Shown: piece by piece, positions 8,138 to 15,396 of the stretch
How positions within the stretch are numbered: position 1 is the stretch's first letter
How the letters are laid out: each line of letters opens with the position of its first letter
The notes under the pieces: generated by a model
Seen by the model: only the letters and a program-made list of their open reading frames with translations
The model's database searches: none
Told to the model about the DNA's origin: nothing
Made by a program: the position numbers and the translations under genes
DNA from: Pseudomonadota bacterium
Lineage (GTDB): Bacteria; Pseudomonadota; Gammaproteobacteria; Burkholderiales; Burkholderiaceae_C
Length of the DNA stretch: 52,191 bases
Direction of reading: 5' to 3'
NCBI GenBank assembly: GCA_021819435.1
Contig: JAKARB010000014.1
Coordinates: 83,085-135,275 of the forward strand

Positions 8138-8635
8138 ATGCGCCCAGCCACTCGCCTCCTGACCTCCCAACAGCTCGCCGCAGGCTTGCTGGCCCTCGCG
8201 CTGTGCGGCGCGGCCTCCGCGCAGGCCTCCAACACCTGCGAGTTCCAGGCGGCCACGCTGCGCGTCATCCACCCCTGGACGCGCGCGACGCTGGTCGGCG
8301 CCAAAGACGGCGTCCTGCTGATGACCTTCCAGGACGTGGCGGAAGACGACAGGCTGATCGCCATCGAAACGCCAATCGCCTCGGGTGCCGAGCTGATCCG
8401 CAGCAACGGTGAAGCACAAGCGTTGAACCTACCGATCCCCAAAGGGCAGGTGACCACGCTGAGCGAAGAAGGCATGCACATCCGGCTGCTGGGCCTCAAA
8501 CACAAGCTGGAAGTGGGCCGCAGCTACCCCTTGACGATGGTCTTCGCCAAGGGAGGCACCGTGGTGGGTGATGTCGACGTCGACTACGAGGCCCTGCCAC
8601 CGCCAGCGTGTCCGCAAGGCAACACCTGCCGCTGA
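8138..8635 (+). CDS. Periplasmic PCu(A)C-like protein with altered copper-site residues
   Basis: 165 residues with a signal peptide (MRPATRLL to AASAQA) and the PCuAC fold signature IHPWTRATLVGAKDGVLLM, IPKGQVTTLSEEGMHI and LLGLKHKL. PCuAC proteins carry copper to cytochrome oxidase through two Met and two His in H-M-x10-M-x21-H-x-M. Here the first His/Met stretch reads ELIRSNGEAQALNL with neither residue. The second has the His (GMHI) but Arg where the Met should be. Copper binding in the usual way is therefore doubtful. It precedes the Pho-type promoter of the next gene. Confidence 0.75.
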   Translation: MRPATRLLTSQQLAAGLLALALCGAASAQASNTCEFQAATLRVIHPWTRATLVGAKDGVLLMTFQDVAEDDRLIAIETPIASGAELIRSNGEAQALNLPIPKGQVTTLSEEGMHIRLLGLKHKLEVGRSYPLTMVFAKGGTVVGDVDVDYEALPPPACPQGNTCR

Positions 8636-8675
8636 TTTCAAGCCTGGGGCGGGCCGAGGCGAAGGCTCAAGGCAC

Positions 8676-8709
8676 CCGTCACGCAGCGGTCACGCCCGCT
8701 GCCTAGGAT
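8676..8709 (+). promoter_or_regulatory. Pho-box-type promoter upstream of the DUF3604-like gene
   Basis: CCGTCAC (8676-8682), four bases, then CGGTCAC (8687-8693) form the 7+4+7 direct-repeat layout of a PhoB box (consensus CTGTCAT, five of seven matches each). Ten bases later is a -10-like TAGGAT (8704-8709). No normal -35 is needed in PhoB-activated promoters. The gene starts at 8776. Confidence 0.5.
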
Positions 8710-8775
8710 CGCCCTCCGTGGCCCTCAGTGCACCTCGACGCATGCACGCCATCTCAACACCTTAGGAGCAGTTTG

Positions 8776-10998
8776 ATGAGACTCGGATTCGATCAGCGCG
8801 AGATCGCGCTCGCTGCCGTTGCAGCACTTGGCGCCATGGCCATGAGCGCCGTCCCTGGCACGGCCCAGGCCGCCAAGACCGCAGGCACCTACGTCACCGG
8901 CGACTTCCACAACCACACGACCTGCTCGGACGGCTCGATCTCGATGCAGAAGCTGATCAAGAAGGCCACCGGTCGCGACGAAGGCAACTATGGGCTGGAC
9001 TGGTTCGTGCAGTCCGGTCACGGCGGCAACGGCAACCGCAATTGCTCGCTGGTCGAAGACGAGACGCTCGGCACCCCCGCCTACCCCTATGTGGCCGGCA
9101 AGGGCCCGACCACGACCTGGGAGAACTCCGGCGTGACGCCCAAGGGCGATGTCTCGGGCACCTCGCCCAACCGCAACATGTGGCGCTGGCAATCGATCCA
9201 GGAGTACCAGTACCCCGTCCTGGAATACCACGCCTCGCTGAAGAACCTGCCCCTGTTCATCGGCATCGAGAACAACGCGGCAGGCCACGAGCACATCTCC
9301 ACGTCGATCGTCACCGGCCAGATGCCCGTCGCGCTCGACACCGCTGCCCTGCCCAACAAGCCCGGCTACAACCCCATCGGCAACGCCAACGGCCTGGCGC
9401 AATGGGAGTACTGCTTCGACCGTGGTGACACCGACACCAGCCGTGGTGGCAGCAACAACTGGAACTGCGCCGTGCCCGGCAGCCTGAACGCGGCCGACCC
9501 GAGCTGGAACGCCATCGCGCAAAAGCTGATCCCCGCCAGCGGCACCGGCAACGGCACACTCGGCCACAACAAGTCGCTGGAATCGCTCAAGTGGATGGCC
9601 CAGTTCCATGCCGCCGGCAGCTACTACGTGCCCGCTCACCTGGAACGTCCGGGCCCGTTCAACCCGGACGGCAACAACGGCTACAACATCGAGCACCTGC
9701 GCGACTTCAACAACACCGCGCCGAACATCGCCTTCGGCTTCGAATCGCAGCCTGGCCACGGCGCGGCCAACAACCGTGGCGAATACCAGGTCAAGCGCAA
9801 CAACATCGGCGGCGTGCAGACGGACTCCGTCGGCGGCACGACCTACGGCGGCACCGGCGTGTACGCCGGCTACCTGGGCGGCGTGTGGGATGCGCTGCTG
9901 GGTGAAGGCCGCAACTGGTGGTTCTTCGCCAGCTCCGACTGGCACAACCGTGGCTCCTTCGGCCCCGATGACCGCCGCTCCACGCAAGACTTCCTGCCCG
10001 GCGAATACCAGCGTGACCACGTGATGGTGCGCACCGGCGGCGACAAAATCCGCCCGCAAACCGTTGTCAACGGCCTGCGCAGCGGCAACAGCTTCGCCGC
10101 CAGCGGCCAGTTGATCGACCGCCTCTCGTTCGTGGCCTGCACGTCCTACCCTGGCGTGACCGCCCGCACCAATGCCGCGGTCGAGTCCCTGGCCGTGTCC
10201 GCCGCGACCCGCAACACCGACATCGACACCGCCGGCTGCGCGACGATGGGCGAGAAGCTGGTCGTGCGCCCTGGCGCCGACATCATCGTCGCCGTGGTGG
10301 TGCGCGACCCCGAAGGCAAGAACAACTCGCCTTACGTGTTCCCCAACCCTTCGCTGATGCAGATCGGTGTGCAGCAACCGATCAACAAGCCGGTGCTCGA
10401 CCACGTGGACCTGATCCGAGGCATGGTGACGGGCTACAAGAAGCCGGGCTCGGCCGACTACTACGGCGAATGGCCGCGCAACACCAACTGGCTGCGCACC
10501 GATGGCACGACCGCCGGGCTGTCCGCCGTGCCGGCTGGCGCCAAGAACACGACGGCTGCGGTCATCAAGACCTTCAACGGCTACGCGGGTGGCTGGACGC
10601 CGGTGGTCTCGCCGGTCGATGGCAGCAAGTTCTACAAGATGAGCTATCGCATCAGCAACGTCAGCACCTCGCAGTACGTGCGGCTGCGCGGCAGCAACCT
10701 GCCGCCCTCGGTGCCCTATGAAACGGACGCCAACGGCAACCCGCTGTCGGACCTGTACACCAACGCCAGCGACACCACCAAGCTGCGCATCCCCTGCACG
10801 ACGGTGGGCAGCAACGTGCCCGACAACAGCGTGAACTACACGGGCACCAACATCGACGGCTGCCCCGCTCACCTGCCCGTCGTCGGTGGCGTGAAGTACG
10901 TGGCCTACGACGTGGCCGCCTGGTCGGACCTGTGGTTCTACAGCAACCCGATCTACGTGGAAGTCGCCGGCTCGACCTTGGTGGCTGGCGTCAAGTAA
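8776..10998 (+). CDS. Secreted PHP-fold (DUF3604-like) putative metal-dependent phosphoesterase
   Basis: A 740-residue exported protein with a signal peptide (residues ~1-32, ending AQAA). The PHP metal-binding motif GDFHNHTTCSDGS gives D43, H45, H47 and D52. Further candidate ligands lie in FIGIENNAAGHEH, YVPAHLERPG, GFESQPGHG and FASSDWHNRG, the usual scatter of His/Asp/Glu in PHP hydrolases. About 300 C-terminal residues are beta-rich and of unknown role. AGGAG precedes the ATG at 8776. A foldase and a HupE-like membrane protein follow. With a Pho-type promoter upstream, scavenging of phosphate from an organic ester is a reasonable inference but is unproven. Confidence 0.8.
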   Translation: MRLGFDQREIALAAVAALGAMAMSAVPGTAQAAKTAGTYVTGDFHNHTTCSDGSISMQKLIKKATGRDEGNYGLDWFVQSGHGGNGNRNCSLVEDETLGTPAYPYVAGKGPTTTWENSGVTPKGDVSGTSPNRNMWRWQSIQEYQYPVLEYHASLKNLPLFIGIENNAAGHEHISTSIVTGQMPVALDTAALPNKPGYNPIGNANGLAQWEYCFDRGDTDTSRGGSNNWNCAVPGSLNAADPSWNAIAQKLIPASGTGNGTLGHNKSLESLKWMAQFHAAGSYYVPAHLERPGPFNPDGNNGYNIEHLRDFNNTAPNIAFGFESQPGHGAANNRGEYQVKRNNIGGVQTDSVGGTTYGGTGVYAGYLGGVWDALLGEGRNWWFFASSDWHNRGSFGPDDRRSTQDFLPGEYQRDHVMVRTGGDKIRPQTVVNGLRSGNSFAASGQLIDRLSFVACTSYPGVTARTNAAVESLAVSAATRNTDIDTAGCATMGEKLVVRPGADIIVAVVVRDPEGKNNSPYVFPNPSLMQIGVQQPINKPVLDHVDLIRGMVTGYKKPGSADYYGEWPRNTNWLRTDGTTAGLSAVPAGAKNTTAAVIKTFNGYAGGWTPVVSPVDGSKFYKMSYRISNVSTSQYVRLRGSNLPPSVPYETDANGNPLSDLYTNASDTTKLRIPCTTVGSNVPDNSVNYTGTNIDGCPAHLPVVGGVKYVAYDVAAWSDLWFYSNPIYVEVAGSTLVAGVK

Positions 10999-11009
10999 GG
11001 CGCCACGGC

Positions 11010-11076
11010 GCACCCGCCCTGGCGGGTGCTGCGACACGGACCTGTGCGGTGCCTGCGAGGCCCGCACAGGTCTTCG
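11010..11076 (+). terminator. Tandem hairpins after the DUF3604-like gene
   Basis: GCACCCGCC/GGCGGGTGC at 11010-11029 is followed by an 11-pair perfect stem, GACCTGTGCGG (11039-11049) with CCGCACAGGTC (11062-11072), and then TTCGCACTTTCTT. This fits a partial terminator or an mRNA-stabilising structure that sets the level of the downstream genes. Confidence 0.5.
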
Positions 11077-11168
11077 CACTTTCTTGGCACTTTCTTCGCG
11101 CTGATAAGCACAACGCGCATGACGCCGGCCCTGATCCCGTTTCCTGCTGTACCCCGACGAGTCTGACC

Positions 11169-12041
11169 ATGTCCCTCACGCAAGTGACCCACCCCATCGA
11201 AGAAGCGGCATCGAACCCCGCTTGGCGCCACACCGCCCAACGCTGGTTGCGCGAACCCCTGCTGCACTTCCTGCTGATTGGCGCCTCGCTGTTCGCCATC
11301 GACCACGTCATGGTCAGCCGTGCCGATGACCCGCACACCATCGTCGTCGGCGCCGAGGTCGATGCAGAGGCCAGGCAGGTGTTCAAGTCATCACGCGGGC
11401 GTGAGCCCCATGCCGAAGAGCTGGCGGCGTTGCGCCAGGTCTGGCTCGACAACGAGGTTCTCTACCGCGAAGGCCTGGCGATGCAACTAGACAAGGGCGA
11501 CCCGTCCATCCGCGAGCGCGTCATCTTCAAGGCACTGAGCGTGGTCGATGCCGACACCAAGCTGCCGCCGCTCGACGACGCCACGCTGCGCCGCTGGTTC
11601 GAAAGCCATCGCGCCAAATACGACGAACCGCCGCGCTACGACTTCCAGGAAGCCGTGATGCCGGGCGAGAGCACCGAGGCGGCCGTGCGCGCCTTTGTCG
11701 AAAGCCTGAACAACGGATCGGGCGGTGAAGCGAACGCCGGGCTGCGCGTGTTCAAGGGGCGTCCGCAGTCGAACCTCGTGCAGAGCTACGGACAGAACTT
11801 CGCCGATGCCTTGCAGAAGGCCCCCTTGGCCCGATGGCAGGCCCTGCCCAGCAGCGAAGGCTGGCGTGCGGTGCGCGTGGACGCGATCGCCTCGCCCAAG
11901 CCCGCTGAGTTCGAGAGCCTGCGCAACGTGGTGCGGCAGGACTGGACCGACGCCGTCCTGGCCGAGCAACGCACCGCCGCCGTGCGAGCCCTGGCCAAGA
12001 AGTACACGATCAAGATCAAGACCGAGGCGGCCAGCCAATGA
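11169..12041 (+). CDS. Membrane-anchored parvulin-type peptidyl-prolyl isomerase
   Basis: A 290-residue protein with one N-terminal membrane helix (LLHFLLIGASLFAIDHVM) and then a periplasmic part. The layout resembles PpiC/SurA-type foldases: VWLDNEVLYREGLAM and IRERVIFKAL are typical of the helical chaperone region. Residues ~155-255 (PPRYDFQEAV to RVDAIASPKP) correspond to a divergent parvulin domain. It overlaps the HupE-like gene by four bases and follows the DUF3604-like gene. It may fold the secreted PHP protein or the HupE ectodomain. Isomerase activity is uncertain. Confidence 0.75.
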   Translation: MSLTQVTHPIEEAASNPAWRHTAQRWLREPLLHFLLIGASLFAIDHVMVSRADDPHTIVVGAEVDAEARQVFKSSRGREPHAEELAALRQVWLDNEVLYREGLAMQLDKGDPSIRERVIFKALSVVDADTKLPPLDDATLRRWFESHRAKYDEPPRYDFQEAVMPGESTEAAVRAFVESLNNGSGGEANAGLRVFKGRPQSNLVQSYGQNFADALQKAPLARWQALPSSEGWRAVRVDAIASPKPAEFESLRNVVRQDWTDAVLAEQRTAAVRALAKKYTIKIKTEAASQ

Positions 12042-13012
12042 AGCGCATGACACGATTCATCCAAGGCATGCTGCGCCGCGCCTTGTTGATGCTGATGATG
12101 TCGGCGCTGGTGCCAGCAGCCATGGCGCACGAAATGAGCATCGCCGAGATGCAGGTGCGCGAGGTCGCGCCGGGCGACTTCCTGTGGCAATGGGGCAGCG
12201 GCGAGAAGGGCCAGATCAGCGACGACCTCACCCCCGTCTGGCCTGACTCGTGCACCGCCGAAGGCAGCATGCTGCGCTGCGGCGCCCAAGGGCTGCGCGG
12301 CAAGCTGTCGGTGGACGGCGTGGGCCAGCGCTACTCCGCCGCGATGATCAAGGTCTTCTGGCTCGACGGCCAGAGCAAGGTCTACACGCTGACGGCCAGC
12401 CAGCCGAACGTGCAGTTGTACGGCTCGGCGGACGACCAGCGGGGGTGGGGCGAGGTCGCCTACGCCTACTTCGTGCTGGGCGTGGAGCACATCCTCACGG
12501 GCTTCGACCACCTGCTTTTCGTCATCGGGCTGCTGTTCCTGGTCGGTTTTCGGCGCCAGCTCATCGGCACCATCACCGCCTTCACGCTGGCGCACAGCAT
12601 CACGCTGGCCTTGAGCGCGTTGGGCTGGCTCACGTTGCGGCCGCCACCAGTCGAGGCCTGCATCGCGCTGTCGATCATGCTCGTGGCCGCCGAGTCGCTG
12701 CACAGCCGCGAGACCCTGTCGCGGCGCTGGCCCGCGCTGGTGGCCTTCCTATTTGGCTTGGTGCACGGCCTGGGCTTTGCCGGCGCGCTCAAGGAGATCG
12801 GCCTGCCACAGGCGCACCTGTTCGTCGCCTTGCTCACCTTCAACCTCGGGGTGGAGGCGGGGCAGCTCGCCGTCGTGCTGGCGGCCTTCTTGGTCGTCAA
12901 GGCGCTGTCGCGGTTCCCGGTGGTCATGCGCATGCGGACCTTGTGCCTGTATGGCATCGGCAGCATGGCTGCCTATTGGACAGCGGGGCGGGTGCTGGCG
13001 TTGGCGAGTTGA
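12038..13012 (+). CDS. HupE/UreJ-family membrane protein with periplasmic N-domain
   Basis: 324 residues. After a signal peptide (ending AAMAHE), residues ~30-140 form a periplasmic domain. The C-terminal half has six or so helices with the HupE/UreJ_2 signature YFVLGVEHILTGFDHLLFV, and AHSITL and LFGLVHGLGFAG further on. The His and Asp residues in these helices (EHIxxGxDH, HSIT, HGLGFA) are conserved in the family. HupE/UreJ proteins are linked to nickel or other metal uptake, but this longer subfamily is uncharacterised. The ATGA overlap with the previous stop shows translational coupling. Confidence 0.8.
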   Translation: MKRMTRFIQGMLRRALLMLMMSALVPAAMAHEMSIAEMQVREVAPGDFLWQWGSGEKGQISDDLTPVWPDSCTAEGSMLRCGAQGLRGKLSVDGVGQRYSAAMIKVFWLDGQSKVYTLTASQPNVQLYGSADDQRGWGEVAYAYFVLGVEHILTGFDHLLFVIGLLFLVGFRRQLIGTITAFTLAHSITLALSALGWLTLRPPPVEACIALSIMLVAAESLHSRETLSRRWPALVAFLFGLVHGLGFAGALKEIGLPQAHLFVALLTFNLGVEAGQLAVVLAAFLVVKALSRFPVVMRMRTLCLYGIGSMAAYWTAGRVLALAS

Positions 13013-13029
13013 TGTCGGGTAGGCTTCAC

Positions 13030-13515
13030 ATGCGAATCATGCGCATGCTCGAATCCACCCAATATCAACCCGCGCTCATCACTCGCTTCGAGCTGGTGCG
13101 CCAACGCATGTCCGCTCTGCTGCCTGAAGCCCGTGTTGAACACATCGGTTCCTCCGCCATCCCCGGCGCGATCTCCAAAGGAGACCTCGACGTCTGTGTT
13201 CTCGTGCCAGCAAGTGAGCACCATCGCGCAGTCATGGCGCTCACGCGGCATGGCTATGTCGAAAAGTCAGGCACATTGAGAACCGATGCGCTCTGCATGC
13301 TGGAATGGCACGAACCGGGGCACAAGCACGCCGTTCAAGTGGTCGCCACCGGGTCAGAGTTCGAGAAGATGTTCATCACCTTCCGAGACTCGCTGCGTCA
13401 GAACCCCGATCTGGTCGCTCGGTATAACCAGGTGAAAGAAGCGGCGGCACACCTCGGTGAGTCGGCATACAGAAGCGCCAAGTCTCGCTTCATCGACGAA
13501 GTGCTGATCAGATAA
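13030..13515 (+). CDS. GrpB-like nucleotidyltransferase-fold protein
   Basis: About 161 residues. VEHIGSSAIPGAISKGDLDVCVLV matches the GrpB/UPF0157 family, which has a nucleotidyltransferase-like GS...DxD site (here GSS and DLD). The rest (FRDSLRQNPDLVARYNQVKE) fits the family C-terminus. Starts at 13012, 13030 or 13039 are all possible; 13030 follows a GGGTAGG site, and 13012 would overlap the HupE-like stop. The reaction is unknown. It does not look functionally tied to the upstream genes. Confidence 0.75.
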   Translation: MRIMRMLESTQYQPALITRFELVRQRMSALLPEARVEHIGSSAIPGAISKGDLDVCVLVPASEHHRAVMALTRHGYVEKSGTLRTDALCMLEWHEPGHKHAVQVVATGSEFEKMFITFRDSLRQNPDLVARYNQVKEAAAHLGESAYRSAKSRFIDEVLIR

Positions 13516-13574
13516 CGTAGACTGATGCGCGCCCATCGCGTGAGTTTCCCGGGTCGGCCCTCCAAGGAGTCATT

Positions 13575-14117
13575 TTGAAATCATTCTTGGTTTGTAGTTC
13601 AGCGCTGCTATTGAGCGCCTGTGCATCGACATACAACGTCCCGAATGGAGCACCAACCAGTACATTGCTCCTGAATTTGCATTCGGAATCGGTGGGGACA
13701 ACGATGCAAGGTTATCGCGTATTCGCGTACGAAGACCTGAGCTGCACACCCTCTCGACTTGGCTCCAAGCTGGAGTCCAGGCAATTCACGGATGCAAATG
13801 AAAAAATCGGCCCCATCAAAGTTGCTGCGGAATCGCCTCTGACATTTGCGATCCTTTATGGAGAAGCTCGGATTGCGCAGAACCGCGAATGCGGTTTCAC
13901 GGCGTCGTTCACACCACACGAGGGCGAGTCATACACCGTGAATTTTGCGGTTTCAAATGGAGCGCTTGCTTGCGGCATCGGCATCACCGACGGCGCAGGT
14001 CATGATGTTCCCTTTGAATCACCCGTTTCCTCGTGTGCAGAAACCTTTGCGGGGAAGGTTAGAAACGGCGGCGCCGGCTTGCTCAATTGGAAAGTCAAGG
14101 TCATTTCCAAGCCCTGA
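13575..14117 (+). CDS. Lipoprotein of unknown function, TTG start
   Basis: 180 residues starting at TTG, supported by AAGGAG seven bases upstream. The N-terminus MKSFLVCSSALLLSACAST contains a clear lipobox (LLSAC), so it is a lipid-anchored envelope protein. The mature part is beta-rich with four further Cys in SCTPS, RECGF, LACGIG and SSCAE, suggesting disulfides. Base composition is noticeably lower in G+C than the neighbours, so it may be recently acquired. No family is recognised. Confidence 0.7.
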   Translation: MKSFLVCSSALLLSACASTYNVPNGAPTSTLLLNLHSESVGTTMQGYRVFAYEDLSCTPSRLGSKLESRQFTDANEKIGPIKVAAESPLTFAILYGEARIAQNRECGFTASFTPHEGESYTVNFAVSNGALACGIGITDGAGHDVPFESPVSSCAETFAGKVRNGGAGLLNWKVKVISKP

Positions 14118-14249
14118 CTTTCACGCACATCATGTGAACCAGCATCGAGATTGACGACAGGTTCACGAAGGACACCATCAAGGCGATGGTTGGCAAGATC
14201 ATGTGAGTGGGTGTCAATCTGCACTGAGCGAGAACACCGCAGGTCGAAC

Positions 14250-14636
14250 TCATTGATGACCAGTTGGGCCGCTCGACGCGCCATGGGTGTAGTCCCTGGG
14301 CCTCGACAACGGCCTCGGCAAATCCGCCCCCGCCCGCCGCCCGCGGAACAGCCCCACCCGCGCCAGCACCATCGCGCTCACCGGCGCCGTGATGGCCAGC
14401 ACGATGATGATCAGCCACACGTGCAGCACCGGCGTGCCTTCGCGCACCGAGAAGTAGACGATCGAGGCCAGCGTCACGCTCCAGGCCGCCAGCGTAGAAG
14501 CCAGCGCCGGGGCATGCATGCGCGAGAAGAAATCAGGCAGGCGCCACAGGCCCATCGCGGCCAGCAACACCAAAGCGCCGCTGAGCAGCAGCAGCGCCGC
14601 GATGACCACCTCGGCCCACAGGTTCGCGCCCGTCAT
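14250..14636 (-). CDS. mrpG: Mrp antiporter subunit G
   Basis: A 128-residue protein with three membrane helices. ALLLLSGALVLLAAMGLWRLPDFFSRMHAP is represented by its core GLWRLPDFFSRMHAPALAST, the diagnostic MnhG/MrpG motif, followed by HVWLIIIVLAITAPVSAM. It is the last gene of the antiporter operon and overlaps mrpF by four bases. The roughly 25-residue hydrophilic tail after the last helix is unusual but unremarkable. The complex exchanges monovalent cations for protons across the inner membrane. Confidence 0.93.
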   Translation of the reverse strand: MTGANLWAEVVIAALLLLSGALVLLAAMGLWRLPDFFSRMHAPALASTLAAWSVTLASIVYFSVREGTPVLHVWLIIIVLAITAPVSAMVLARVGLFRGRRAGADLPRPLSRPRDYTHGASSGPTGHQ

Positions 14637-14911
14637 TCGATGGCCTCCCCGCGCAGCAGGAACTTGGCCATGGCCACCGAGCCCACGAAGCCGAACAACA
14701 CCATCAGCAGCGCGCCTTCGAAGTACATGCTGCTCTCGAACCGGATGGCCAGCACCAGCATCACCAGCATGCCGACGATGTAGATGAAGTCGAGTGCCAG
14801 CACGCGGTCTTGCGCGCTCGGGCCGCGCACCATGCGCATCAAGCCGAAGACCATGGCGATGGCGTAGAGCATCAGCGTGACGGAGATGGCGATGGCGAGG
14901 ATCGGGCTCAT
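14633..14911 (-). CDS. mrpF: Mrp antiporter subunit F
   Basis: A 92-residue three-helix protein. It contains RMVRGPSAQDRVLALDFI, the conserved MnhF/MrpF segment with the essential Asp (DRVLALD), and ends in MAKFLLRGEAIE. Four-base overlaps link it to mrpE upstream and mrpG downstream, so it is translated together with them. It is of standard length for the family. Confidence 0.93.
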   Translation of the reverse strand: MSPILAIAISVTLMLYAIAMVFGLMRMVRGPSAQDRVLALDFIYIVGMLVMLVLAIRFESSMYFEGALLMVLFGFVGSVAMAKFLLRGEAIE

Positions 14912-15396
14912 CCGAAGATCTCCAGCAAGGGGCGTTCGTAGGCCTGCTTGAAGTGCGCGATGAAGGCGGCCTCGTCATCCAGGTCGAACACGTGCAGCAA
15001 CAAGGCGCTGTGATCGGGCGCCAGCTCCGACCACACGGTGCCAGGCACCACGGCGGTGATGATGGCCAGCGCGGCCAGGGCATGGGGGTCGTGCAGGTCC
15101 AGCGGCACGGTCACGAAGGCGCTGCGCGGCGCACGCCGCCGGGCGCGCAGCACGCCGAAGGCCACGTCCAGCGCAGAGCGCACCACATCGCGTCCCACCC
15201 GCAGGATCAGCATCAGCAGCACGCCCCAATGGCGCATGGGCCCTGGCGCCGGGCGCAGCGAAGACAGCAGCCACGGCGCCCCCACCGCGACGAGCGCGGC
15301 CAGCAGCACCTGTCCAGCGGCCAACGACTGGTTCAACAGCAACCAGCCGCCGAAGATGCCCAGCGATAACCAGGGCGCGGGGAGCCAACGCTTCAT
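14908..15396 (-). CDS. mrpE: Mrp antiporter subunit E
   Basis: 162 residues. Two N-terminal helices are followed by a cytoplasmic alpha/beta tail with ALAAIITAVVPGTVW and HVFDLDDEAAFIAHFKQ, matching MnhE/MrpE (TPGT-like motif, here VPGT). It overlaps mrpD by four bases and mrpF by four bases. It is required for assembly of the Mrp complex in characterised species. Confidence 0.93.
   Translation of the reverse strand: MKRWLPAPWLSLGIFGGWLLLNQSLAAGQVLLAALVAVGAPWLLSSLRPAPGPMRHWGVLLMLILRVGRDVVRSALDVAFGVLRARRRAPRSAFVTVPLDLHDPHALAALAIITAVVPGTVWSELAPDHSALLLHVFDLDDEAAFIAHFKQAYERPLLEIFG

Noticed and set aside
8725..11079. 784-codon minus-strand frame opposite the DUF3604-like gene
   Set aside because: It copies the length of the real gene, is extremely V/G/R/H-rich and lacks any recognisable fold or start signal.
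14118..14249. Coding remnant between the lipoprotein and mrpG
   Set aside because: Short protein-like stretches in several frames, but no start, ribosome site or recognisable family; treated as non-coding.
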